Positions 11,882-21,865 of a stretch of DNA of 64,000 bases are shown here, piece by piece. Numbering within the stretch: position 1 is the first letter of the stretch; every line of letters starts with the position of its first letter. The DNA is from Rhexocercosporidium sp. MPI-PUGE-AT-0058 (lineage: Eukaryota; Ascomycota; Leotiomycetes; Helotiales). The position numbers and the translations under genes were made by a program. Under the pieces are notes generated by a model. That model was given only the letters and a program-made list of their open reading frames with translations, did no database searches and was not told the origin of the DNA. The stretch covers positions 744,001 to 808,000 of the forward strand of contig JAGTJL010000008.1 in the NCBI GenBank assembly GCA_020746875.1. Reading direction: 5' to 3'.

Positions 11882-12649
11882 AATTAATTTATTATTTCAT
11901 ATTATATAATTTTTATAACTTTAATAAAGAGGGGCCGGGAGGAGGTGAGCTTTATATATTCGTTAAATGATTTTTAAAACGTTGGATTATTTAAGCTAGA
12001 AAATTCTAGAAGCTTCGCTTTTACTCTTCTAGCTACTTGCTTCGGATAACTTATTTTACACCGTAATTATGCCTCCTTAGTGTACTTAATAGCTAAGATT
12101 TATTAACTATATACCACAGTAGCCAAGAAAATAGCAGAAACGTGTGCGAGTATAACATAGCTCAAGTAGTGTCGTGAAAACTATCTGCCGCTCGCCAAAG
12201 ATCATTGTAACGTTCCTGGTTCTGACTGGTACGCGGCGTACAGGCTCGTCGGTTGGTATCAGCTATAAAGTAAAGTCACAAGAGGTTCGGTTCTCAAATA
12301 GAATTGAGACGTTACAAGCAACGGTTAAACTGCTATATGAATTTGAGCACGAAGCTCTGCTACTTAAGAAACTACTCTGTTTATATAAAACTCTGATTTC
12401 TCAGTGCAAGCCCTGCCAGATGGTCTGGCAGAGCGTGCAAGCTCTTCATTCATTCATTCATTTATTCATACTCGGTTCCAGCCGTCCACCGTAGGACTGC
12501 TATGCCGGCATGGTCCAGCTTCGGCGCCAGTTGCCGAAGTGCGCGTTACCGCATTCGTAATTCGTACTTCACTTTATCATTTTGTAGTGACTAGCAACCT
12601 CCTCCACTAGACGGTTTGGCTTCTATTTACGACTATTTACATAAACGCC
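11882..12649. other. Spacer between HET relic and LINE relic
   Basis: AT-rich at first, then of normal composition. Contains a short (ATTC)n stretch near 12,450 and the hairpin listed separately. ORFs at 12174-12494 and 12404-12610 overlap in different frames and show nothing recognisable. Confidence 0.35.
12413..12431. repeat. Perfect 8-bp hairpin
   Basis: Arms CTGCCAGA and TCTGGCAG flank a 3-nt loop (TGG). It is isolated, with no T-run after it. Function unknown. Confidence 0.45.
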
Positions 12650-14690
12650 TTAAGAAGTGCTCTACTTAATTCTTTAATAATGTGTTAGGCTCTTTAGCTG
12701 CCGCTTCTACTAGCCATCTCGTGTCTCCGTACCTTCAGTCTCCCCCCAGCGCTCTACTTCGTCTCTTTGCACCACATTGCAGCTCCGAAACTACTTAAGG
12801 AGGCGCGTCTATTCTATAACTCTAATTACTTTTATGATTAATTTTAACTTATTTAAGATTACCTTTAAGTTTATTCGTCCTCCCCTCCTAAATATCCTTC
12901 GCCGTACGTCGTTATATACTCGACACCTTAATAGGATATAGTCCATAGTTTACCGTCCTTCGCCACAGTCACATCCGAGGCCGTCGACTTCCAATACTTT
13001 TCTTTTCTATAAGAAGTCTCTTAGCCTAATTTTCTTTATGCGCATCTAAATAAACAGAGTATTTTGCTACTTTTTTAATCTATAGTATAGTCGTAAGATT
13101 TTATATAATAGCTACGAGGTATACTTAAATGTAGTTCTTCTTCTCGTTTCTACTTTCTAACTATTTATCTATTCGGCTCTTATCTGCCTTTTGACTTAAG
13201 TCTTTAAGGTTACTTACAAATGATATATTCTTGTTTATATGGCGTTTTTATTTCCTTAATTAACTCTTACATTTTATTTAACTACTCTCTTAGCCGCTTT
13301 ATTTACGGCTTCGTTTCCCAAGATGCCCGTATAAGCTAGCACTTATCTTAACTCGACTCGCGTCCCACGATCTCCTTAAAATTTATTTATACATTGTATT
13401 ATATTAGCTATAATATACGCACTTAATCTATTAATTGGTTTCTGAAATGTCTGAATAATTACTTAATTATTTATAAAGATAATTAGCCTATCTTTTTTAT
13501 TTCCTTTTTCTACGTCTTCGTCTATAATTTAAAAAGCCAGCCAAATGCCTTATAATTTTGCGGCATATACGGTTAAGGTTTTATTATCCCCTATATACGC
13601 CAGTTTTATATATCTAGTTAGGGGTAATATTACTGCAGCTCCTACGTGGTTATTAATTCCGCTGCCGTTAATATAAACGAAAAAGTAATTCGAGGGGTGC
13701 TTAAGGAACTCCTTGTGTTAAGTTTCGGTCGTTTCGGCGTATAATACTATCCTTACGATCGGCCCTTACTATTATGGTAATATTAGGAACGGTGGGATAA
13801 CCTCTTGGTCCTCAACCGACGCTCCGCGGCGCTAACGGAGACGCTTGTACGTATGTTTTAAAAGGCTCAGGTATAGTTTCTTTCTCTATCGGCTCCATAT
13901 GGTCCTAAAGAGTTAAAAGCCTACCAAGATTAGCATTTTGTCCGAGTAGAGAATCCTACTAATAGTCTCGGCGCTTGTCTTTCAAATCTAGTGTTTAATA
14001 AGAAGGAGGTAAAGTTTTATATTTAAGGCTAGGCCTAACGTTGCTTTATATATACCTCTAATAATTTTACCCGCCTTCGCTTAAAGTATTTTGAGTAAGT
14101 TAATAATTTGTTTTATATAGCCTTCTCCGCGCTTATAAGCGACAAATCTTACGGAGTAGCCGTATATTATTTAAGGGATAATAACTACTTAATAGATTTT
14201 CTTAAATTCAGTAACTCCTACTCCTTAAGTAGAACCGGCTAGACTTGCTAGTGCACCAATAGACTTCGAGATCTTTATTTTTAGGTTTTAGATATACTAT
14301 TTCTAGTTCAGCGCCGTATCGAGTATGACCCTAAGGTATTTACTGCTTTCGGATAGGAGTATAATTATCTGTTTTATTTGTATATAGCGGTCGACATCTA
14401 CAACTTAACGCTTTCTTGTGTGGTAGGTGAGCTAGAACTTGCTTGGGGCGAAGACGGATATATGTTTTCTTGCCCAAATTATCGCTCGTTGCATGGCCTT
14501 TTCTAGTCCATTACAGGTTTTTTTTAATTAAGCTTCTCCACCGTAGAATTGCAATATTATCGATGTAGCCTGTGGCAAGGGTATTAGGCTCTCGATTACA
14601 AGTCTCTATCAAGTCTGCGTTATAGTATAAGTACAAAATGGGCGACAGCGGTGATCCTTAAGGAATGCCGGTGGTCGTCTGGTACACCTT
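12650..14690 (-). mobile_element. Tad-type LINE, ORF2 (RT/RNase H) relic, 5' truncated
   Basis: On the minus strand, near 14,680-14,620, the reverse-transcriptase signature reads TGIP-stop-GSPLSPILYLYYN ('TGIPQGSPLSP' in Tad-like LINEs). Near 14,560 comes ATGYIDNIAIL, the position of the 'YxDD' catalytic motif with the second Asp changed to Asn. Further on, an RNase H domain shows as AYIGDNKTLTVYAAKL (near 13,600) and GILGNEAVNKAAKR (near 13,310). At the C-terminal end GCDCGEGR near 12,970 is the start of the terminal Cys-rich knuckle. Many stops. The N-terminal part (endonuclease and early RT) is missing: sequence similarity ends near 14,690 where the DUF3435 region begins, as expected for a 5'-truncated LINE insertion. 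Confidence 0.8.
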
Positions 14691-15278
14691 TGACTTGTGT
14701 CAAGGGCTCGAATCAGGTGACTTTCATACTTTTATGAAGCTATTCACAACTTTGTATCAGCCACACGAGCTAACTCGTAAACGAACATAAAAGACAGATT
14801 TCCTTAAGAATATCTTCTCTCCTTGTAATCAATCAATTCAACCAAGTCGCAATTGTCCACGTACTTGCACTCGTTCCGTGACAGCTTTCCTGGCGGATAG
14901 TTAGTTCAGATTAGAAATCACTTTTGCCGAGATCCTCACCAGTAGAGGTAGATATTTCTCGTGGATATTCAAGTGGTCGATGAAGCCCTCTTGTGTGAGG
15001 AAGCCTGAGTCCTTTAATGAGGGACACTCTTGGTATGTGCACTTAAACGGCGTCTCGGGAGGAGCCATACTGTCCATTCCACTCAAGAGTGATGACACGA
15101 CTGGAGCAAAGAAGCAAAGAAGTAGAAGGAGCCGAGGTGAACGCCCTTTATACTGATTATGAGGGTACTCTGCACTACATGGGTGTCTGACGAGCCAATA
15201 GACTAGGGCCAACTTGACTTCAATTCTCATTTCTTTTCTCGCGCTACTTAGAATGGCAGGTGAAGCGATGGAATATAG

Positions 15279-15313
15279 GGGTACGATTAAAATGGCTCGG
15301 TTTTGGTAAGGCA
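15279..15313 (+). repeat. MULE left terminal inverted repeat
   Basis: 35 bp starting GGGTACGATTAAAATGG; it matches the reverse complement of the right repeat at 34 of 35 positions (A/G difference at position 30). Confidence 0.92.
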
Positions 15314-15520
15314 CTCATGGCATCAACCGGAGGCAATCGGGCCGTTCAGCCAATCAAAATTGTGCACGTGCACTCGGACCTTAATTACTCCGTGCTGACG
15401 TCGCTCACCGTCACTTTATTTCCCCGATACCGGGGTTTAGCCAATCACTTAATTGTGCTACCACATAGCTTTACTTTAAGGCCTTTGCCTTTACCTTTAC
15501 CTCTCTCTTTAAGCTTCACT

Positions 15521-17609
15521 ATGGACGTCCTCTCTGCCTTACCACGTGATATAGATCACGTGCGGCAAATCCTTTTTATCTTACCAGTACCATTCTCGCT
15601 TAATAAAGCCAATCACGAGCTGTTCTGGCCCCTTATCGATAACGCTTACTCTATTCGGCAATCAGAGAGTGTCGGCTTCCGAAAACGCGACGGCCGGCCC
15701 GCGCACGTGCGACATCACGTAATCTGTCGATTTAAGCGATCACGTGCCGTACCTTCAGCAAGTCAAGGCAAGCGCGCTAGTTCGACTAAGCGCGTTATTA
15801 CTGGCTGTGACGTCAGTTTTAACCTTCTTGCCTTCTCTACGCACTACGAATACTATCCAAGGAGCCAATCAAAGCACTCAGATTTAGTCACGTGCCTTCA
15901 GCATTCTCATTCATTGGACGAAAGTGACGCTAATAAGCGAAACAGCTTCCTTCGGGAGCTCGTCGGAGCCGAGGTTGCAAAGGGGTATCCGCCGGCAGCT
16001 ATTATTGGCTCGCTTACCGGAAAGGGTCGGCCCGATGCGCGCGCGCGACTAGCGGCCGCTGGCGGAGCCTACCTCACTCGACAAGACGTCATTAATGCGG
16101 GTCTTACGTGGCGGCTAGCCAATCCAAATCGACTTTGGGCTACAACAAACGTAAAAGATGACGTCAGTTTACAAGGTAGCGAAGCACTTGCGACGCTTGC
16201 TAGCTTAGGCTGGAAAGCGTCGCAAATTAACGCTACGTCATTAGATTACGTGGATGGTCGGGGTCTTGTTTTCGCCGATCCGGCTCGCTTATGCACGCTA
16301 GAGGCGCACGGGCACCTCTCGCTTATCGATAGCACTCACAAAACTAACCAATTAGAATAGAAGCTTTTTACGATTATGACGCGCGACCAATACGCTTGCT
16401 GGCACCCTATCGCACATGGTCTCTTATCACACGAGTTCGGTGAGCTTATCGCAGAGCTCTTATTGGCTATTAAGCAGTGGTGCAATTGGCAATTGCGCTA
16501 CGTATTAAGCGATGACTCAGGGGCTGAGCAGCGGGCGTTTCGCTTAGCCTTTCCGGGCTTAGTGTGCGGGGAAATGGAGGTAAGCGAGCCGCGATAACCT
16601 TATTTCTTATCCGACCACTTATAACGCTTAGATCTCGCACCTACTTTGCCGGGTCCACTGTATGCGGACGCTTAAGCGCAAGCTCGGCACTAGCGCTGAC
16701 GCCAAATCACGTGGCCACGTAATGGCGGCACTCTGTAACCGTCGGACCGAGACTGGCGCACGCGATTCAGTCGCGAAAGCGATTAAGGTTGCCGCTAGTC
16801 CCGAAAAGGCTAAATACATTCGTGATAATTGGCTAAAGACCTTACCGCTTTGGGCTAATTACTCACGTGAGCACTCAGCCTTACTACTACAGGTGCTAAC
16901 GACCAATCCTAATGAGGCTTACCACCGCTCGCTTAAAGCCTTAGCGCGGATTACTAAGCTTACCGTACGGCCGAAGCACTCGCTTAGCGGTATTATCTCG
17001 CTTATCGCTCAATGCGATAGCCAGTATATATCACGTGCTCAAAAGGCAGCTTATGATTGGTCAAAAAAAAAGCTTAGTGCAACGCTCGAGCATCCGTGGC
17101 TAGACGCTTTTCCATATCACGTGCAATTACTCTTATTAGAAGAGATAAAAGGCTCTGAGAAGCTTACGGAGTCAGGTGACGAGTCAGGCCTTTCCGAATT
17201 AGGTAAGTGCGATTGTCGCTTCGCAAGATCTTATTGGCTTCCGTGTAAGCACGTGATTTACGCCTGGGAGATCCTCGGAGAGATAGAAGAGCCGGATTGG
17301 GCCGATCTAGCCGAGCAATTCGACGAATCAGGGTTCGAGATTTATACTAGTAAGGGGTTAATTGAAGCTAGCGTGGAGGAAAAGGCATTATCACGTGACT
17401 TGGAAGCGAAACTAGTCACGAGCGAGGCTTTGGAATCGATTAGGACCCGCTTTTTTGAGGTAGTTGAGATCTCTGATTCGCTCGACGAAGAGGCACGTGA
17501 AAGGCTATTACGTCGTTGGGAAGTAGAGCTGGCTGACTATACGAGTGCTTTCATTGGTCGGTCGGTGACGGAGTGGCTACAGCGGAGCGACGAGGCGATT
17601 CTATTTTAG
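15521..17609 (+). pseudogene. MULE transposase, near-intact, one premature stop
   Basis: DDE-type transposase of the Mutator superfamily. Open from inside the left TIR region; ATG 15521 (MDVLSALPRDID) is a plausible start, ATG 15318 an alternative. The upstream ATG at 15260 lies outside the element. The MULE core begins LSLIDSTHKTN (first catalytic Asp). The next codons read QLE then TAG (16358-16360) where relatives as I recall them have Trp, a G-to-A change. After it come WQLRYVLSDDSGAEQRAF (second Asp region) and FPGLVCGEME. A 52-bp GT-AG intron (16580-16631) then joins in phase to ISHLLCRVH, the CxxH motif. EAYHRSLKAL carries the likely catalytic Glu. A SWIM zinc finger follows (CDC...LPCKH, near 17,210-17,250). 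About 678 codons in all. Only the single TAG disables it. Confidence 0.88.
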
Positions 17610-17647
17610 GCTTAGCGCATCGGGTCGGCGAAATTAACTTCCGTTCC

Positions 17648-17682
17648 TGCCTCACCAAAACCGAGCCATTTTAATCGTACCC
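17648..17682 (-). repeat. MULE right terminal inverted repeat
   Basis: 35 bp ending AATCGTACCC; inverted copy of 15279-15313 with one mismatch. Confidence 0.92.
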
Positions 17683-18236
17683 GAATATAGCCAATAGACA
17701 AGAAACCAAGGAACACCTGATAGAGATGTTTCCTAACGAGTGAGAGCGAGCGAACAAATTCTAAGCAATATAAAGCACCTTCAAAAGGATGAGAGAACTT
17801 GAAAGATGATTTGATTCCCCTTTGAGCTATGTCCAGGGGTGGCTGGAGAGATTGGCGGTTGCAACTCGTTCCCCGCCTGAAGTGCCCATCCTTATGAGTG
17901 GTCCTGTTTACCCTCACTCCATACAGCTTTCAGGACCTTATCTCAGTTCTCAGACGCTTGCTCAGAGCAGTTTCCCTCAAGTAAGGAGGACGATTGAAGT
18001 GAGTGAGGGCTTTAATCTGCCGCCTGAACTTAAATTACGGAGGCTCCAGATGGAATCTAAGTACAAAATGAGCGTGTTTCCAAATAGCCAGCTGAGAACA
18101 GTCACGGCGCCAGAGGAAAACTTGATTCCCAGATATCGCCTTCATAAAGGCCAGGTTCGAATTCAAGCATTGCAAATGCAGAAGACATCTCGCCTCCTTC
18201 AGCCATCAGGCCAGACCACTCGTGACACCTTGTTCC

Positions 18237-18400
18237 ACTCAGCTCCGTTTCCCAACAATTACCTGACGTATGTTTCTCAACATCACCTCTAGCCATCGGG
18301 TTAGAAGAGTCGTCCGGGACACAGCCAGGCCATTGATCACTGAGCCCACTCAGCTCCGTTTCCCACCAGTTACCTGCCGTAGGTTCCTCGACCTCGCTTC
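18237..18400. repeat. Imperfect direct duplication of about 54 bp
   Basis: The segment starting at about 18,237 (CCACTCAGCTCCGTTTCCCA) recurs at about 18,344 with roughly ten differences, offset about 106 bp. It falls in the C-terminal region of the DUF3435 relic and may be an internal protein repeat of the original gene. Confidence 0.6.
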
Positions 18401-20924
18401 ACATTCCAACCCACTATCGCTTGATTCACGATCATTCAACATTTCCGACTCAGAGTGCGACTCTAGACCAGGTGGCGACTCCACCCTGTTCTCATACTCA
18501 TGCTCAGGCCACGCGACTTCTCTGATATGCTTGAACAGCTTATTTCTAGAGGAAAAGCTCTTCTTGCATGCATCACACGTGTGCAGGTAGGTCGGGCTGG
18601 TGCTCTGACCATCACCATCTCCGCCAGCGCTTCCAGTCTCGGCTTCTGTCGACGAAATGCACAAGCTCGGATCTGTGTATTGTTGCGGTTCCGGGGAGAG
18701 TCGTTTGCGAGGTGACGATGGCTCCAGTGAGGCTTTGCGTTTCGCTGGGGAAACTCTACCCTGGTTTAGTTGTCTTCTTGCTCGCTTTAGTCTCACACGA
18801 GGCTCAGGAGGGTCTTCATCGGGCTCTGCCAATAAAAGAACATCGCGGAAACACTGAAGTTGTTGGACCTTCTTTAAGGCCGATACGCTATAGCCAGGGA
18901 TTTCTGTGGTTATCGTTCTCTAAGACGCTCCGCTCGCCGTTAAATTAACTAGTCTCTGAAACTCATCTACTGTAAGCTATGCCTTATATCGTCCCTTAGT
19001 GGAGCAATAAGCGATAATCTTGTCGATTGCTGCAGCTACTCCGGCGATCCTATGATTCAAATACAATGCATTGACAAGGTCAACCCTATACTTCGGCTCG
19101 ACTCTAGCCCACCGACCGGCCGATGCATCCATATCGTTCAAGGAGGTAAGTAAGGACTGGTATATTCGTGCATCCCGTGTTTCGAAATAGGCCTTCCGCA
19201 TGACTTTAAAGCCTCGCTTATCGAGGTAAAGACGCCTACGAGCACTATAACGTTCGGCCGCAGTCCTTGCTGCCTTAAGCGAAACCAGGTTATAGCCTTG
19301 AGCTAGATCGCGCTTCATTACCTCTATGTCTCTTCGAATTGCTATAAGATCGCGAAAAACCATTTACAATTCCTTATCTTCCGCATAGATTTTCTCTTAT
19401 TAATAATTTATGAGCTTCTTAGGTGCGTCAGGATCGCATCTCAGTCGCACGGATAGTGCCTCTTTTTTCTCCTTTCCCTACACCTTCTTACGGAAAATAG
19501 CTCTCGTGTCGGGAACGAATCTTCTGGACCGATAGAACCTCTTAAAAGTCTTGTCTTTCGAACCGCCGTAGCCCATGAGCTGCATCCTTCGCCTAATAAG
19601 CACAGTTTTCTCTTTGAGAATATTAGAATTAATATGAAATTTCTTTAGGCAAACTTACTATCGACTATATTATTAAAAACAGCTCTTCGTGTGCAATAGA
19701 AAGTGAAACGCGTTGCGTATCCTAGGTTACGAAAAATTCTTTGCCCGTCCTTAGTTATAGTATCTGCCCTTAAGGCCCGAGTTTCTGAAGTTGCTGCCCT
19801 TTTCTTATCTTATTATTGGAGTATCGGCACTTTCATTTTACACTCCTTGAACTTTATATAGATATCTATTCCAGTAATATTTCTCTTATTAAACAGCTCT
19901 GCGGCGCTCGAACAGTCCTTAAATGCTTTATTTAAAAAAGCCATAGCTAAGAACCATAAGACAAGGCAATGCGGAGTATCCGGATCTTGGAAGTAGCTTA
20001 CGTTAATACTGGTATTATTAGCGGGAGATTCTTTCTTTTCGTAAGGCTTAACTTACTAGTCTTCAGGATCATCTTACTCGCCCTTCCGGTTGTTATATCG
20101 GATAATTATCTTGACCTTAGGCTGGGCATCGGGGGTGGGCAACGGCCTCAAGTAGAATTGCACATCCTATGAAAAGATCAGCCCGAACTTCATACGGCTA
20201 GATTAGTCGTACCTTATAGATTAGAGCAACATTTAGATCGCGATTACCATGAGATGAAGAGCGCACGATGGCGCCGAGACAATCCCCCGCGTCTGAAATG
20301 AATAAAAACATTAATATAATATATAGACGAGACCTCTCTGACATATAGTTATAGTCATCTGTGCACAAGGTGTACTTAATTGCCAGCTTTATATCTTCTC
20401 AGTCGGTGAACTCTTTGTCGTAATATACATTCTCGAGCTTGAGCTCATCGGCTAGGTCGTAGCGCAAGTACTATGAAAGTTATTATTACGCGTATACCGA
20501 GAATCAAATTTAGCCTCTTACATTCTTTGCTTCCTCGTAGACATCGTTTGGTAAATCTAAGTGATAATACCGTTTCAGAATATGCCAAAACTTCTCTAGA
20601 ATATATAACATTATCGAAAGTATCGCTTTCTTAGTAAGTTGACCTTTGCTACGAACAGCAGTCTACCACAGGAACGTCTTTACTATGTCCAAGTCCGGGA
20701 CTACATTAGGCTCTTCGATCTCTTTCTTGTATCTATTTAACATTAGCAAGTCTCGAGAAGATTCGTAAAGAATTACAGTACTGTTCCCACCGTCCTCTCA
20801 CGACGTGGTATTAGTCCTTAGTGGGAGGTGCAAGAGCTCTCTCGGGCAGCAAGCCTTTAATAAGAGGATTTGGCTTTTCAAGCTTACTGCGCTGATTCGC
20901 GAGTCGACTCTTCATATCTATCAT

Positions 20925-21292
20925 AATAATAGGCGGGTTAAATAGACAATCAAAAGTTGAGCGAGTGTAGAAGATTAAAGTAATAGCATCCTGTCAGCCG
21001 GCGCCTGACCGATTTTGCGCTCTGCCATTGCTCGACTTAATACGGTGCAATCAGATCTCAAGATCGGATGCTATATCCTGCTTCTCATGAGCGAGATATT
21101 TCCATAAGTAAGCGTTTGGGGCGTGCCAGGCAAAAACACAAGTCGCCAATCCGCGATCGCGGATTCGCGAACTCGCTTAGTCGAATCAGTGAAAGCGGCG
21201 GCAGCTTCCCAGAACCCGGAGCCTGATTCTGCCGCGTGGCCTAAGGCAGATCTTAATACTAATACATACTAAAATAAGCAACTCGGCCTCCA
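20925..21292. other. Spacer between recombinase relic and tRNA-Leu
   Basis: Would contain the recombinase promoter and, if it was a mobile element, its terminus. A short palindromic stretch CCGCGATCGCGG lies near 21,156. No gene seen. Confidence 0.35.
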
Positions 21293-21391
21293 GGACAGAT
21301 GGCCGAGCTGGTTATGGCGCCAGGTTAAGGTTTCCTTAGCAACAATCTCCTGGTCACGAAAGTGGCGTGGGTTCGAGTCCCACTCTGTTCA
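21293..21391 (+). tRNA. tRNA-Leu(AAG) with a 17-nt intron
   Basis: The cloverleaf can be drawn by eye. Acceptor stem GGACAGA pairs with TCTGTTC (21384-21390, one G-U), discriminator A. The D arm is GGCCGAGCTGGTTATGGCG. Anticodon stem CCAGG (21320-21324) pairs with CCTGG (21349-21353), loop TTAAGG, anticodon AAG at 21327-21329. A long variable arm (CAC-GAAA-GTG), as in leucine tRNAs, is followed by a T arm GTGGGTTCGAGTCCCAC. The intron (21331-21347) sits at the canonical site one base 3' of the anticodon, and its CCTTA can pair with the anticodon region TAAGG. A T-run follows, as expected for Pol III termination. No mutations are evident. Confidence 0.93.
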
Positions 21392-21865
21392 TTTTTGATT
21401 ATTTTTGTTTGTTGGAATGCTTCAAGCATTTATATGTGGGTGAGGTTTTGAGGTTTCTTTTTTGCGGTGTAAAAAGAAGTCTGGGTTGTCGCGGGACAGA
21501 AATCTCGGCGGGTAAGAAAGCCTAGCCCGCCCTAAGCGACTAATGACCACTTCGCTTCGGAAACTCGGCGGCTCTTGTCTTATGTCGTACACAGCGAATT
21601 GCCCTTTGAGCAGCGTGCATCAATTCTTCTGTGCATAATCAATAATACATAAATAGATTCCCGCCGTATTCATCTTGGTGTTCTTGTATCTCATTTATAA
21701 ACGTTAATTAAATGTCTGAGGAGGAGAGTTCTAAGAGTCTCAAAGGAAATTGGCTGGCCGGGCGGATGTTCCATGCTTCCAGGTTTTATGTACGCTTAGA
21801 AGAGACTGGTTAGCATAAAACTTCCTTTCCACGGAGTAGATAGAGAAAGACCTCGCCCCGATGCT
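21392..21865. other. Spacer between tRNA-Leu and HET relic
   Basis: T-runs just after the tRNA (21,392-21,410) are the likely Pol III terminator. No gene seen in the rest. Confidence 0.4.

Larger units (their letters stand above)
15279..17682 (+). mobile_element. Mutator-like (MULE) DNA transposon, 2,404 bp
   Basis: A complete element with 35-bp terminal inverted repeats and an 8-bp target duplication. It carries one transposase gene with an intron and a single premature TAG. It lies inside the DUF3435 pseudogene, separating its zinc-finger regions, and is much less decayed than its surroundings, so it inserted later. The element is unusually rich in CACGTG (13 copies) and in CCAATC. Confidence 0.92.
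15271..17690. repeat. 8-bp target site duplication flanking the MULE
   Basis: GAATATAG occurs at 15271-15278 and again at 17683-17690, directly abutting the two terminal inverted repeats with no mismatch. Mutator-family elements typically give 8-11 bp duplications. The perfect copies suggest an insertion young enough that the repeats have not diverged. Confidence 0.9.
14910..20924 (-). pseudogene. DUF3435 tyrosine-recombinase-like gene, RIP-mutated and split by a MULE
   Basis: DUF3435 proteins are fungal tyrosine recombinases related to Crypton and Starship ('captain') enzymes. Minus-strand ATGs lie at 20924 and 20915. Recognisable pieces in order: ANQRSKLEKPNPLIKGLLPE; PDLDIVKTFLW and LTKKAILSIMLYILEKFW (20.69-20.56 kb); FISDAGDCLGAIVRSSSHGN and DLNVALIYK (about 20.3 kb), the catalytic-fold entry; LRPLPTPDAQPKVKIIIRYN; HCLVLWFLAMAFLNKAF; FKRFYRSRRFVPDTRAIFR (about 19.5 kb), the last core helix; then a helical tail (19,363-18,977). 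A C-terminal domain has a C2H2-like finger HTCDACKKSFSSRNKLFKHI (about 18,560). A second finger (FKCTYQECPSLK...FIDHLNIH, 15,030-14,950) lies beyond the MULE at 15,279-17,682. Several TAG stops and frame changes show it was dead or dying. The family assignment comes from remembered consensus, not a search. Confidence 0.75.

Noticed and set aside
14901..15314. 137-codon minus-strand ORF as a stand-alone zinc-finger gene
   Set aside because: Its first codons lie inside the MULE TIR; the finger is better explained as the C-terminal end of the split DUF3435 gene.
15260..15520. ATG at 15260 as the MULE transposase start
   Set aside because: It lies outside the element, to the left of the target duplication and TIR, so it cannot be the element's own start codon.
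17822..18292. 156-codon plus-strand ORF
   Set aside because: It is antisense to the zinc-finger tail of the DUF3435 relic and contains the imperfect duplication; no domain.
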